64,000 nt of DNA from an uncultured Clostridia bacterium (GTDB lineage: Bacteria; Bacillota; Clostridia; Christensenellales; UBA1242). Both the position numbers and the translations under genes were made by a program. Shown here piece after piece: positions 40,539 through 49,795 of the stretch; position 1 is the first letter of the stretch, and each line of letters opens with the position of its first letter. The DNA is taken from contig CAMRSX010000006.1 of assembly GCA_947053595.1 (NCBI GenBank), positions 1 to 64,000 of the forward strand. The letters are read 5' to 3'. The notes under the pieces are model-generated. The model saw only the letters and a program-made list of their open reading frames with translations, was not told the origin of the DNA and did no database searches.

Positions 40539-43193
40539 GTGGAAGAGAAGTGTTATCAAAAATCAGTTGAAGACGTTTTGCAAACCTATAATTCTTCAAA
40601 AGATGGCTTGTCTTCAAGTGCAGCGCAAGAGCGGTTGCAAGAGGCAAAAGGCTTTCATATTGTGGCAGGCAAAAGACAGTCTTTCTTTTCAAAATTTCTT
40701 TGCCAAATCAAAGAACTGATGGTGCTGGTGCTGCTGATGTCTGGCATTGTGTCCATCATCATTGGCATAATTTCTCACTCTGGCAGCGAAATCATCGACG
40801 GTGGCATCATTCTTGGCATTGTATTTATGAATGCGCTGTTTGGCGTGTTTCAAGAGCGCAAAAGCGAAAAAGCCATTGAAAGTTTGAAAAACATGACGCA
40901 GGCAGAAACCAAGGTGCTTAGGGACGGAAAGGTTTTCAAAATCAAAACCACCGAGTTGGTGCTTGGCGATGTGGTGTGCTTGGAAGCAGGCAGCATTGTG
41001 CCGGCAGATTTGCGGCTGATTGAAACTGCCAACATCAAAATTTCGGAGGCGTCGCTGACAGGTGAAAGTGAGGCTGTGGAAAAGTTTGCCGACGCTGTGT
41101 ATGACAAAGAGATGGCTTTGGCAGACCGCAGAAACATGGCATATGCAAGCAGCATTGTGGAAAACGGCCATGCCAAAGGCGTGGTGGTTGCGCTTGGCAC
41201 AAAAAGCGAAATTGGCAAGATTGCCGAAAGCTTGAAGGAAACAAAAAAAGAACTTACGCCTCTGCAAAAAGCCATTCAAGGTGTGGGAAAGTTTTTGACA
41301 TACATCATCTTGCTTATGGCGGGCATCACCTTTGTTTTGGAAGTGGTGGCAAATCCAAATCAAATTTTGCAGGCGTTTTTGACGGCGGTGGCAATTTCGG
41401 TTGCGGCAATTCCGGAAAGCATGCCGGCGGTCATCACCATAATCATGAGCCTTGGCGTTGCCAAACTTTCCAAACAAAAAGCCATTGTCAAACATTTGCA
41501 CGCGGTGGAAACACTGGGCGCGTGCGATGTCATTTGTTCTGACAAAACTGGCACAATCACGCAAAACAAGATGAAAGTTGAAGATTATTTCACATTTTTT
41601 GACGCAAAAAGCCAAGAATTTGAAATTTTCTTAAATTCCATGGTGCTTTGCAACGATGTTCAGGTGGGCGCAGCGGGCTATGTGGGCGGCTCCACAGAGG
41701 TTGCGCTTGCCGAGTTTGCCAAAACAAAAGGGGTGGAACTTTTTGACGCTCAAAAGCGCTTTGTAAGGTGCAAAGAAGTTTCCTTCAATTCTGCGCGCAA
41801 GATGATGACAACCATGAACGAAGTGAATGGCGAAAAAGTTTGCTTCACAAAGGGCGCGCTGGACCGCGTGCTGAAAAGGTGCACATCCTATGTGCAAGAC
41901 AATCAAATATTGCCGCTGGATGATGCCGCAAAAAAAAGAGTTTTGGCAGAAAACAAAAAGATGTGCGCGGATGCGCTTAGAGTGATTTGCTTTGCCTTTA
42001 AAGAGGCGTGCAGCGGCGACATTGTGGAAGAAGACTTGGTGTTTTTGGGTTTGTGTGGGCTGCAAGACCCTCCAAGGCCAGAAATTGAAGAAGCGGTGAA
42101 GAAGTGCCGAAAAGCAGGCATGCGCCCTGTCATGATTACGGGGGACTATAAAGACACGGCCTATGCCATTGCAAAAAAAGTGGGAATTGCCAAAAGTGAA
42201 GACGAGGTTGTCTCTGGCGAAGAGATTGACAAGTTTTCGAATGAAGAGTTTGCCAAGGTGGTGGAAAAGTGTTGCGTGTTTGCGCGCGTCAGTCCTGCGC
42301 ACAAGGTGCGAATTGTGGAAGCGCTGAAAGCAAACGGGCATATCACTGCCATGACGGGCGACGGCGTGAATGATGCGCCAAGCTTGAAAAAAGCGGACAT
42401 TGGCATTGGCATGGGAAAAACTGGCACTGATGTCACCAAAGATGTTGCAGACATCATCATAACCGACGACAACTTTGCCACCATCATTGTGGCAGTGGAA
42501 GAAGGTCGAAAAATTTACAGCAACATTCAAAAGACAATCAAATATCTTTTTTCCGCCAACATGGCAGAAATCTTGTCGTTGTTTTTGCTGACAATTTTCT
42601 TCCCGGGGCTCACCTTTCTTCTGCCAGTGCAAATTTTGTTTGTCAACCTCATAACCGACAGCCTTCCGGCAATTGCTCTGGGCACCCAGCCGCCAGAACA
42701 TAACATCATGCAGCAAAAACCGCGCCGCAAAAACGAAGGTTTGTTTGGCGACGGCATGGGCGTTTCGCTTCTGGTGCTGGGCAGCGTTCAAACTGCTCTC
42801 ACCATGGCGGCGTATTTGTATGGTTTGTTTATGCAAGGCGAAGCGGTGGCAATCACCATGGCGTTTTACACGCTCAACCTCATTCAGCTGTTTTATATGT
42901 TCACTGCGCGCACAAAGGAAAGCTGTTTCAAATCCAATCCTTTCAAAAACAAGTTTTTCAATCTTTCCATGATTTTTGGATTGGGAATGATTGTGCTGAT
43001 GGCAACAACCGGTTTTGGAAAACTGCTGCAGCTGGAAAAACTGGACATCTTTGGCTGGCTGGTGGTGATGGCGCTTTCTGTTTCCATCATCTTCATTGGC
43101 GAACTTTATAAGCTGGTTGAGGTTAAAGTCCGAAAAAAAGGTGGTTCCAAGCGCAAAAGAAAGGAAGAAAAACGGTCGCAACTGGGGCAATGA
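40539..43193 (+). CDS. P-type cation-transporting ATPase (Ca2+-ATPase-like, PMCA/SERCA class)
   Basis: EASLTGES, ICSDKTGTITQN, MTGDGVNDAPSLKKADIGIGMG motifs; AGGAG 8 nt before the GTG at 40539 (alternative GTG at 40530). Confidence 0.9.
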   Translation: MEEKCYQKSVEDVLQTYNSSKDGLSSSAAQERLQEAKGFHIVAGKRQSFFSKFLCQIKELMVLVLLMSGIVSIIIGIISHSGSEIIDGGIILGIVFMNALFGVFQERKSEKAIESLKNMTQAETKVLRDGKVFKIKTTELVLGDVVCLEAGSIVPADLRLIETANIKISEASLTGESEAVEKFADAVYDKEMALADRRNMAYASSIVENGHAKGVVVALGTKSEIGKIAESLKETKKELTPLQKAIQGVGKFLTYIILLMAGITFVLEVVANPNQILQAFLTAVAISVAAIPESMPAVITIIMSLGVAKLSKQKAIVKHLHAVETLGACDVICSDKTGTITQNKMKVEDYFTFFDAKSQEFEIFLNSMVLCNDVQVGAAGYVGGSTEVALAEFAKTKGVELFDAQKRFVRCKEVSFNSARKMMTTMNEVNGEKVCFTKGALDRVLKRCTSYVQDNQILPLDDAAKKRVLAENKKMCADALRVICFAFKEACSGDIVEEDLVFLGLCGLQDPPRPEIEEAVKKCRKAGMRPVMITGDYKDTAYAIAKKVGIAKSEDEVVSGEEIDKFSNEEFAKVVEKCCVFARVSPAHKVRIVEALKANGHITAMTGDGVNDAPSLKKADIGIGMGKTGTDVTKDVADIIITDDNFATIIVAVEEGRKIYSNIQKTIKYLFSANMAEILSLFLLTIFFPGLTFLLPVQILFVNLITDSLPAIALGTQPPEHNIMQQKPRRKNEGLFGDGMGVSLLVLGSVQTALTMAAYLYGLFMQGEAVAITMAFYTLNLIQLFYMFTARTKESCFKSNPFKNKFFNLSMIFGLGMIVLMATTGFGKLLQLEKLDIFGWLVVMALSVSIIFIGELYKLVEVKVRKKGGSKRKRKEEKRSQLGQ

Positions 43194-43300
43194 AGTTGCA
43201 AAGTATTGAAATTTCCAGTGCGGAAAAAACTTTAATGTGATGCGCAAGTTTGATTTTCAGCATAAGCTTTTGAAAGGGTGTTATTAAAAACAAAAAGAAT

Positions 43301-43322
43301 GGTGGCATTGCCACCTTTTTTT
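43301..43322 (+). terminator. Rho-independent terminator
   Basis: GGTGGCATTGCCACC followed by a T7 tract. Confidence 0.85.
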
Positions 43323-43395
43323 AATTAACAAAAGAAAAAACAAAAAATTTTATGCCATGTTTGCTTTTTTCATTGGGTTGTGCTATCATTTATAT

Positions 43396-44352
43396 ATGAA
43401 TTTGACGGAAATCATCAAAGCACAAAGCTTTTTTGAAAACATCATGACAAAAAAAGAAAATGGAACGCTGAAAAACTCGCTTCTGTTTTTCTGCGAGGAC
43501 AACCTCACCAGCTCCACCACCCTCATTTTGATGGCACTTATGTTGCAATATCCTTCCTTTCAGCTTATGAATGAAAAAAGCGCCGAGTTTGTCAAAATCA
43601 AAAGCGGTGTGGATTTGGATGTGAAAATATTTCCCAAAAATGGCGAAAAGCTGCTGGTTGCAGACAGCGGCGACATTGTGGCAGAGGCGGCTATTAAGGC
43701 GGTTAATTTGCCATATAAAATTTTCATCATAAACAACATTGATGTTTCCACAGAGGAGGCGCAAAACAAGCTTTTGAAAGTGTTGGAAGAGCCATCAAAA
43801 AATGTCTTTTTCTTGCTTTCTGCCCAAAGTGAAGAGCGCGTGCTTGCTACCATCAAGTCCAGATGCGACAAGGTGAAAATCAATCCACTTTGTGAGGAAG
43901 ACCTTGCAAAAGTTTGCTCCGACCCTCTTGCCATCACCTTGGGTGGCGGTTTTGTGGGCAAGACACTTTCGCTTTGCAAAGATGGCGAACTTTCTGCTGT
44001 TGTCAACTTTGCAGTCAGCCTGCTGAGTGAGCTGAAAAGCAGCAAGCAGGTGATTTTGTTTTCAAAAAAGTTTTTGGAGTTTAAGGGAAAGACAGAGCTT
44101 ATTTTGCAAGTCATGTCGCTGTGCCTTGAAGATTTAATCAAACTTAAGTGCGAAAGCGAAAAACTTTGCAAAATGAAGATGTTTAAAGACGAACTTGCCG
44201 CGGTGGAGCCAGAGTTTTCGGTTTTGGCAATTTGTGAGATTGCCAAGTTGATTTCTGCTTTGCGGGAAAAGATGGAGTTCAATGCCAACATTACGGTGGC
44301 GGTGGACAACTTTTTGTTGAAGATGTTGGAGGTGAAATATTTATGCAAATAG
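43396..44352 (+). CDS. holB: DNA polymerase III delta-prime subunit-like protein
   Basis: KIFIINNIDVSTEEAQNKLLKVLEEPSKNVFFLLSAQSEERVLATIKSRCDKV; position upstream of ricT as in Bacillota; ATG at 43396. Confidence 0.85.
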   Translation: MNLTEIIKAQSFFENIMTKKENGTLKNSLLFFCEDNLTSSTTLILMALMLQYPSFQLMNEKSAEFVKIKSGVDLDVKIFPKNGEKLLVADSGDIVAEAAIKAVNLPYKIFIINNIDVSTEEAQNKLLKVLEEPSKNVFFLLSAQSEERVLATIKSRCDKVKINPLCEEDLAKVCSDPLAITLGGGFVGKTLSLCKDGELSAVVNFAVSLLSELKSSKQVILFSKKFLEFKGKTELILQVMSLCLEDLIKLKCESEKLCKMKMFKDELAAVEPEFSVLAICEIAKLISALREKMEFNANITVAVDNFLLKMLEVKYLCK

Positions 44353-45164
44353 AGACAGTTGGAGTTAAGTTTAAAAACAGCAATCACATATATTCCTTCT
44401 CGCCAAATGGGCTGGAGTTGAAACAGGGGGATTATGTAATTGTGGAAACAGAGAAAGGACAAGACATGGGTGTTGTCATCAAAGAGAGTGAGGCGATTGA
44501 CCCTTCCACTCTTCTTTCTCCGCTCAAAAATGTTGTGCAAAAGGCAAATGCCGCAATGGTGGAAAAGGCGCAGCAATATGACAAAGATGCAGCAAAGCAT
44601 TTCAGCACCGTCAAAAAACTGGTGAAGGAGTTTGGGCTGGACATGAAAATTGTGCAAGTGGAGGCAAGCTTTGACAACAGCAGATACATCATCAACTTCA
44701 CCTCAGAAAACAGAGTGGATTTTCGCGACCTTGTGAAAAAGCTGGCGGAAACACTTAAAAAGCGGGTGGAACTGAGGCAAATTGGCAGCCGCGACGAAGT
44801 GAGAATGCTTGGCGGTTTTGGACCTTGCGGCAAAATTTGCTGCTGCGCGCAAAACATGGGCGAGTTTGACCACGTTTCCATGAAAATGGCAAAAATTCAA
44901 AACTTGTCACTCAATCCCAATGCCATAAGCGGGCTGTGCGGCAAACTTATGTGCTGCATTGCTTATGAAAATTCCACATATCAAGAGGCGCTTAAAAGCA
45001 TGCCAAAAGTGGGCACATCCGTTTCCACCAAGGACGGCCACGGCACTGTGGTTTACAACGATTTGCTGCAAAGGCAAGTGAATGTGAAGTTTTTGAAGGG
45101 TGACGAAAGTGAAATAAAAACCTATGCGCTGGAAGATGTGAAGTTCAGAAGGGAAGAAAAATGA
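44343..45164 (+). CDS. ricT: PSP1-domain regulatory protein RicT (YaaT family)
   Basis: VGVKFKNSNHIYSFSPNG and the conserved Cys-rich block GFGPCGKICCCAQNMGEFDHVSMKMAKIQNLSLNPNAISGLCGKLMCC. Confidence 0.92.
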   Translation: MQIETVGVKFKNSNHIYSFSPNGLELKQGDYVIVETEKGQDMGVVIKESEAIDPSTLLSPLKNVVQKANAAMVEKAQQYDKDAAKHFSTVKKLVKEFGLDMKIVQVEASFDNSRYIINFTSENRVDFRDLVKKLAETLKKRVELRQIGSRDEVRMLGGFGPCGKICCCAQNMGEFDHVSMKMAKIQNLSLNPNAISGLCGKLMCCIAYENSTYQEALKSMPKVGTSVSTKDGHGTVVYNDLLQRQVNVKFLKGDESEIKTYALEDVKFRREEK

Positions 45165-45883
45165 ATTTAGAAAAAGGCGAGCAAATTGAAGACTTGCAAT
45201 GCGCGGGGCTGAAAATCATTCAAAACAAAAAACTATATTGCTTCACGTCCGACAGCGTGATTTTGGCAAACTTTGTGCGCGCAAAAGCGGGAGATTTGGC
45301 AGTTGAAATTGGCGCTGGCAGCGGAGTGATTTCCATTTTGGTGCAAGCAAAAAACAAACTTAAAAAAATTGTTGCTTTTGAAATTCAAGAAGAGATGGCG
45401 GCACTTTGTGAAAAAAACATTTTGCTGAACAATTTGGGCGAAAAGCTGGAACTTGTTGCAGATGATGCAAAAAATCACAAAAAACACATAAAAAGCGGCA
45501 GTGTGGATGTGGTTTTTTGTAATCCGCCATATTTTAAAGAAACCAATTTCCCTCAAAGCGAGGTGAAGAAAGTTGCAAAAGAAGAGGTTTGCTTGCCATG
45601 CGAAACGCTTTGCAAAATTGCCAGCGATATGCTTAAAGGTGGCGGCGCGTTTTATGTTTGCTATGCGCAAGAGCGCGCGGCAGAACTCATTTTCAACTTG
45701 CAAAAACACAATCTTGCTGTGAAGGAGATGTTTTTCACCGAAAATGGCAAGGGCGAGGTTAAATTGGCTGTCATCAAGGCAGTGAAAAACGGAAAGTTTG
45801 GCTGCAAAGTTTTTCCAAACCTTGTGACAAATGAAGAGAATGGAAACTATCTTGAAAAGCTGCAAACCAAAAATTTTATTTAA
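45161..45883 (+). CDS. trmN: tRNA1(Val) (adenine(37)-N6)-methyltransferase family protein
   Basis: SAM-binding VEIGAGSGVISILVQ and NPPY motif (DVVFCNPPYFKE). Confidence 0.85.
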   Translation: MNLEKGEQIEDLQCAGLKIIQNKKLYCFTSDSVILANFVRAKAGDLAVEIGAGSGVISILVQAKNKLKKIVAFEIQEEMAALCEKNILLNNLGEKLELVADDAKNHKKHIKSGSVDVVFCNPPYFKETNFPQSEVKKVAKEEVCLPCETLCKIASDMLKGGGAFYVCYAQERAAELIFNLQKHNLAVKEMFFTENGKGEVKLAVIKAVKNGKFGCKVFPNLVTNEENGNYLEKLQTKNFI

Positions 45884-46060
45884 ACAAATCAGGAACTAGA
45901 CATATTAGTTTGCCTACTTTAGCAAAAATTTTTCGTGGAAGAGGTTTGGGAAGAGAAACCGTGAATTTAGCGGATAGAAAATATTGAGAGGCCTGCTGAT
46001 ATTGCTTAGGATGTCATTTTCGTGTCTGCGTTAAAAATTCATGGTGTCTGTCCCAGTTTT

Positions 46061-46567
46061 TCACATCACCTTGCAAATCAGGCAGGCGAGGATTGTGCCC
46101 ACAAGGCTGCACACAAGTGCCACAGGGATGGCATAAAGCAACTTCTTCACCTTGGTTTGACTGATGTAAACTGTGGCAACATAGAATATGGTTTCGCTGC
46201 AGCCCATAATCACGCACGCACAGCGGGAGATGTAACTGTCCGCGCCATAGGTTGCAAAGATATTCTCCAAAATGCCATAGCTGCCGCTGCCCGTGAAGGG
46301 GCGCAGCAACACCAATTCCACAAGTTCGGTTGGGATGCCCAGCGCATTAAAAAAAGGTGACAAAAGGTTTGCAAGAAAGCTTGTGATGCCGCTGACCCTA
46401 AGCAGCGCCACGGCAATCAATATGGCGGCAATGAAAGGAAAGATGTCCACCACCAGTTTGATGGCGCCTTTTGCACCTTTCACAAAGTGGTCATAAGTGT
46501 TGATTTTTTTGAATGTGCAATAAACAAAAAGTGTCACAAACAGCACTGGAAGAATGTACACGCTCAT
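46061..46567 (-). CDS. spmB: Spore maturation protein B
   Basis: MSVYILPVLFVTLFVYCTFKKINTYDHFVKGAKGAIKLVVDIFPFIAAILIAVALLRVSG; SD AAGAGGTG before the ATG at 46567. Confidence 0.88.
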   Translation of the reverse strand: MSVYILPVLFVTLFVYCTFKKINTYDHFVKGAKGAIKLVVDIFPFIAAILIAVALLRVSGITSFLANLLSPFFNALGIPTELVELVLLRPFTGSGSYGILENIFATYGADSYISRCACVIMGCSETIFYVATVYISQTKVKKLLYAIPVALVCSLVGTILACLICKVM

Positions 46568-46665
46568 GCCTTCACCTCTTGAAAGGCAAATTGAAAAGAA
46601 AAGCAAAACTCAGCAAAAGCGCAAAGCTTGCCACAAGGGTTTTGGGGAGCAAAGAGATGGTTCAT
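46564..46665 (-). CDS. Candidate 33-aa micro-ORF between spmA and spmB
   Basis: ATG overlaps the spmA stop (ATGA) behind a perfect GGAGGTG SD; its TGA overlaps the spmB ATG (ATGA); reads MNHLFAPQNPCGKLCAFAEFCFSFQFAFQEVKA. Confidence 0.45.
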   Translation of the reverse strand: MNHLFAPQNPCGKLCAFAEFCFSFQFAFQEVKA

Positions 46666-47285
46666 GTTGCACCTCCTTTTTTCTTTTTGCGCAAAAGCTT
46701 GTCCAGCGTAAACACAAGCACAATGCCCAGCACAGTGGTGAGGAAGGTGACAATCAGCGTTGGAAAAATTATGTCTGCAGGGTTGGCGCTGCCCGCACTG
46801 GCTCGCAGCCCAATGACAGTGGTGGGAAGAAGCTGAATGGAAGTGGCATTCACAACAATCAGCATAATCATGGCAAAGTTCGCTTTGCCGGAGCCGTCGT
46901 CCAGCGCTTGCATAGCCTTGATGCCCATGGGCGTGGAGGCGTTGCCCAAGCCCAGCATATTGGCAGAGATGTTCATGGCAATCAGTTTTTGAGTTTCTTG
47001 GCTTTCCACTCTAAAGATTTTTTTAATCAGCGGGCGCAGAAGTTTGGCAAGTTTTTCACCCAAACCGCTTGCTTCCACCAGTTCAATAATTCCCAGCCAA
47101 ACGCAATAGACAGCACAAAGCTGGATGCACAACTCAAGTGCGGAGGCGGAGGCGGAAAGCATCTCAGCCAGCACCGCGCTGGGGTTTGTGACAAGCAGCA
47201 CCAAAATGCTGGAAAGCATCATAAAAAGCCAAAAGATGTTCATAAAAATATGTATGCAAAACATAGGCAAAAAAGACTTGTCCAC
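46662..47285 (-). CDS. spmA: Spore maturation protein A
   Basis: NIFWLFMMLSSILVLLVTNPSAVLAEMLSAS...NISANMLGLGNASTPMGIKAMQAL is typical SpmA; adjacent to spmB; exact start uncertain (inner ATG possible). Confidence 0.88.
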   Translation of the reverse strand: MDKSFLPMFCIHIFMNIFWLFMMLSSILVLLVTNPSAVLAEMLSASASALELCIQLCAVYCVWLGIIELVEASGLGEKLAKLLRPLIKKIFRVESQETQKLIAMNISANMLGLGNASTPMGIKAMQALDDGSGKANFAMIMLIVVNATSIQLLPTTVIGLRASAGSANPADIIFPTLIVTFLTTVLGIVLVFTLDKLLRKKKKGGAT

Positions 47286-47312
47286 AATCCTTTAAAAACT
47301 TCAAAAATTCTG

Positions 47313-47341
47313 TTGACAAAGGGCTTTTGCCGTGTTATACT
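47313..47341 (+). promoter_or_regulatory. Sigma-A-type promoter
   Basis: TTGACA, 17 nt, TATACT; upstream of the SD-led ORF at 47367. Confidence 0.75.
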
Positions 47342-47366
47342 CAAAGCCATTTGGAGGTGCAAAAAC

Positions 47367-47771
47367 ATGCGTGGCAAACTGAAAAAGGCAACTGCAGGCT
47401 TGGCTTGTTGTGCCACAATTTTTTTTGCATCGCTTGCGGCAATGGCGGCGGACTTGGTGTTGACATATCATTTTTCAAGCAAAGCGGAAAAAATCAAAAA
47501 AAACTTTGTTGTTTCGCAAATAAAAGATGACCTTGACAAAAACAAATTTTGGCTTTCTGACACACAACTTGTCTTGAACTTTATGCAAAAAAACAACCCT
47601 TCGCTTTTTGCGCAATATCAAAGTTGCATGACAAAAACCTATGCTTGCGCATTTTCTTCCTTGCCTTGCGGCATGGCGTTTGGCGGCGGAGTTTTTGGCA
47701 TTGTTGAAGCTTGTGACAGGCGAAGGAAACACTTGGCAGAAGCCGCAGAAGAAAAACAAAAAAGCAGATGA
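47367..47771 (+). CDS. Hypothetical membrane protein (134 aa)
   Basis: SD TTGGAGGTG before the ATG at 47367; two hydrophobic segments; the longer ORF-track start at 46554 lies antisense to spmA/spmB. Confidence 0.65.
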   Translation: MRGKLKKATAGLACCATIFFASLAAMAADLVLTYHFSSKAEKIKKNFVVSQIKDDLDKNKFWLSDTQLVLNFMQKNNPSLFAQYQSCMTKTYACAFSSLPCGMAFGGGVFGIVEACDRRRKHLAEAAEEKQKSR

Positions 47772-47824
47772 GCGGTCACTTGCTTTGTTTGACAGCACGG
47801 TGGCAAATCTGATAAAATGAATTT

Positions 47825-48625
47825 ATGGAACTTATTGATGTGCATGGACACCTTGTCAGCAAGGCGTATGAAGAAGATTTGGAAGAAGTGATTGAGCGAA
47901 GTGAAGAGGCGCTTTTTTCTTTCATCTGTGCGGGGTGCGACATAGCTTCTTCACAGCAAGTGGTGGAGTTGGCTTCAAAGCACCCAAAGGCATATGCTGT
48001 GGTGGGTGTGCATCCAGAGAACATTGACTCTTGGGATGAAGGGGCTCTTCTTGCCCTAAAGCAACTGACGCAAAACCCAAAAGTGGTGGGCATTGGCGAA
48101 ATTGGGCTGGATTATCACTATCTGCAAGATATGTCCGCGGAAGAAGTGGAGGCAAACAAAAAAAAGCAAAAACAAATTTTCACGCAGCAAATCTTGCTTG
48201 CAAATCAGCAAAACTTGCCCATTGTTGTGCATAGTCGTGACGCTATGGGAGACACAATTTCGCTGCTGCAGCAAACTCCACCCAAAGTGCGCAGCCTGCT
48301 GCATTGTTATAGCGGCAGCATTGAAAGCGCCAAAATTTTGATGGACATGGGCTTCTCTTTTTCTTTTGGTGGGGTGACAACCTTCAAAAATGCCAAAAAT
48401 GTGCAAGAAGTGGTGAAAAATTTGCCGCTTGAGCGCATTCTGCTGGAAACAGACTGCCCATATTTGTCACCAGAGCCTTTCAGAGGCAAGCGCAACGAGC
48501 CAAAAAATGTGGTGTATGTGGCTGACGCCATTGCAAAGCTTAAAAATTTGACACTTGAGCAGGTGGCGGCTGCAACCACGCAAAACGCAAAAAGATTATT
48601 TGCTTTTTTAGTGAAAGCATTGTGA
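47825..48625 (+). CDS. tatD: TatD-family metal-dependent hydrolase/DNase
   Basis: MELIDVHGHLVSKAY, GVHPENIDSWDEGAL, GEIGLDYHY, PIVVHSRDA, LLETDCPYLSPEPFRGKRNEP. Confidence 0.95.
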   Translation: MELIDVHGHLVSKAYEEDLEEVIERSEEALFSFICAGCDIASSQQVVELASKHPKAYAVVGVHPENIDSWDEGALLALKQLTQNPKVVGIGEIGLDYHYLQDMSAEEVEANKKKQKQIFTQQILLANQQNLPIVVHSRDAMGDTISLLQQTPPKVRSLLHCYSGSIESAKILMDMGFSFSFGGVTTFKNAKNVQEVVKNLPLERILLETDCPYLSPEPFRGKRNEPKNVVYVADAIAKLKNLTLEQVAAATTQNAKRLFAFLVKAL

Positions 48626-48657
48626 ATGCAAAGAGCAGACAAATCAAAAGGAAAAAT

Positions 48658-49440
48658 ATGGAAAATTTTAGCTTCAAAAAAAAGTTTGGACAAAACTTCA
48701 TATCTGACAAGAACCTGCTTTTGGCCATTGCGGCGGACGCGGAAATTGACAAGGATGATGAGGTGTTGGAGATTGGCGCCGGCGCCGGCACACTGACAGA
48801 GGTTTTAAGTCAGTGCGCAAAAAAAGTTATTTCGTTTGAAATTGACAAAGATTTGTTTGCGCATCTAGAGGGGATGCAGCTTCAGAATGTGGAGTTTGTG
48901 TTTGAAGACTTCATGGACGCAAGCATTGAAAGTGTGGAACAAAAGTTTGGCAAAAGCTTTAAGGTGGTGGCAAACTTGCCATATTACATCACCACGCCCA
49001 TCATTTTCAAACTGCTGGAAAACTGCACAAAGCTGGAAAGCTTGACAATCATGGTGCAAAAAGAGGTTGCCCAGCGCGTGTGCGCCAAAGAGGGCGGCAA
49101 AGACTATGGCATTTTAAGCGTGATGACAAGCTTTTATGGCAACGCTTGCATCAAGCGCATAATCAATCGGCAGATGTTTTTTCCTGTGCCAAATGTGGAC
49201 AGCGCTCTGCTTTGCATCAAACTTGAAAACAAATTTCCGCACTTGGACAAGGCGGCGTTTTTGAAGTTTGTTAAAACATGCTTTTCCATGCGCAGAAAAA
49301 CGCTGTTCAACAATCTTTCGCAAAGCTATGGCAAACAGAGGCTTAAGGACACCTTTGACGAAAGCTTTTTGCAAAGGCGCGCCGAAACCCTGTCTTTGGA
49401 AGAGTTTGTCACAAGTTTTCAAAAGCTTCAACAGTCATGA
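48658..49440 (+). CDS. rsmA: 16S rRNA dimethyladenosine transferase RsmA (KsgA)
   Basis: FKKKFGQNFISDKNLL, LEIGAGAGTLTEVL, VVANLPYYITTPIIFKLLE; SD AAAAGGA before the ATG at 48658. Confidence 0.95.
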   Translation: MENFSFKKKFGQNFISDKNLLLAIAADAEIDKDDEVLEIGAGAGTLTEVLSQCAKKVISFEIDKDLFAHLEGMQLQNVEFVFEDFMDASIESVEQKFGKSFKVVANLPYYITTPIIFKLLENCTKLESLTIMVQKEVAQRVCAKEGGKDYGILSVMTSFYGNACIKRIINRQMFFPVPNVDSALLCIKLENKFPHLDKAAFLKFVKTCFSMRRKTLFNNLSQSYGKQRLKDTFDESFLQRRAETLSLEEFVTSFQKLQQS

Positions 49441-49472
49441 GCAAAATTTGTCAAAAAGTCATATAAAAACAC

Positions 49473-49664
49473 ATGGCGTGCAGCGATGAAGAAATGGTGC
49501 TTCTTGCAACCTCAATTGCAATGGAACTTGCCAAAGGTTTGAATGAACATGAGATTGAAGATTTGAGAAATTTTGTCAATCAAATTTCTTGTTCGCTTTC
49601 GTCACTTTTGCATTGCCGTTGCAGCACGCACAAGAGAAATGACAATCTAAAGCAAAAATTTTAA
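49473..49664 (+). CDS. Small hypothetical protein (63 aa), DUF6774-like
   Basis: Short ORF VLLATSIAMELAKGLNEHEIEDLRNFVNQISCSLSSLL resembling a short clostridial family; family assignment tentative. Confidence 0.5.
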   Translation: MACSDEEMVLLATSIAMELAKGLNEHEIEDLRNFVNQISCSLSSLLHCRCSTHKRNDNLKQKF

Positions 49665-49741
49665 ATGTGATGCAAACTTAAAATAACTGAGAAAAAAAGA
49701 TTGAAAACGGAAATTTTTGACAACAAAGAAGGGGTGAAAAG

Positions 49742-49780
49742 AAAAAATCGCCAAAGTTTTGCAACTGGGCGATTTTTTTT
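49742..49780 (-). terminator. Terminator downstream of rplI
   Basis: AAAAAATCGCC...GGGCGATTTTTTTT inverted repeat. Confidence 0.7.
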
Positions 49781-49795
49781 GATGTCTTAAAGTTT

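Noticed and set aside
40689-43247. Long antisense ORFs (308 and 538 aa) opposite the P-type ATPase gene
   Set aside because: Mirror-frame artefacts of codon bias (few TTA/CTA/TCA codons in the sense frame); translations are low-complexity His/Phe/Cys/Asn-rich with no start signals. The same applies to antisense ORFs over typA, dnaB, holB, spmA/B, pgk, argS and both giants.
46554-47366. N-terminal two-thirds of the 405-aa ORF 46554-47771
   Set aside because: Lies antisense to spmA/spmB; the real gene start is the SD-supported ATG at 47367 downstream of a TTGACA/TATACT promoter.
49462-49475. 49473 small ORF as a seventh leaderless gene
   Set aside because: TATAAA ends 6 nt before the ATG but no acceptable -35 was found; left out of the leaderless set.
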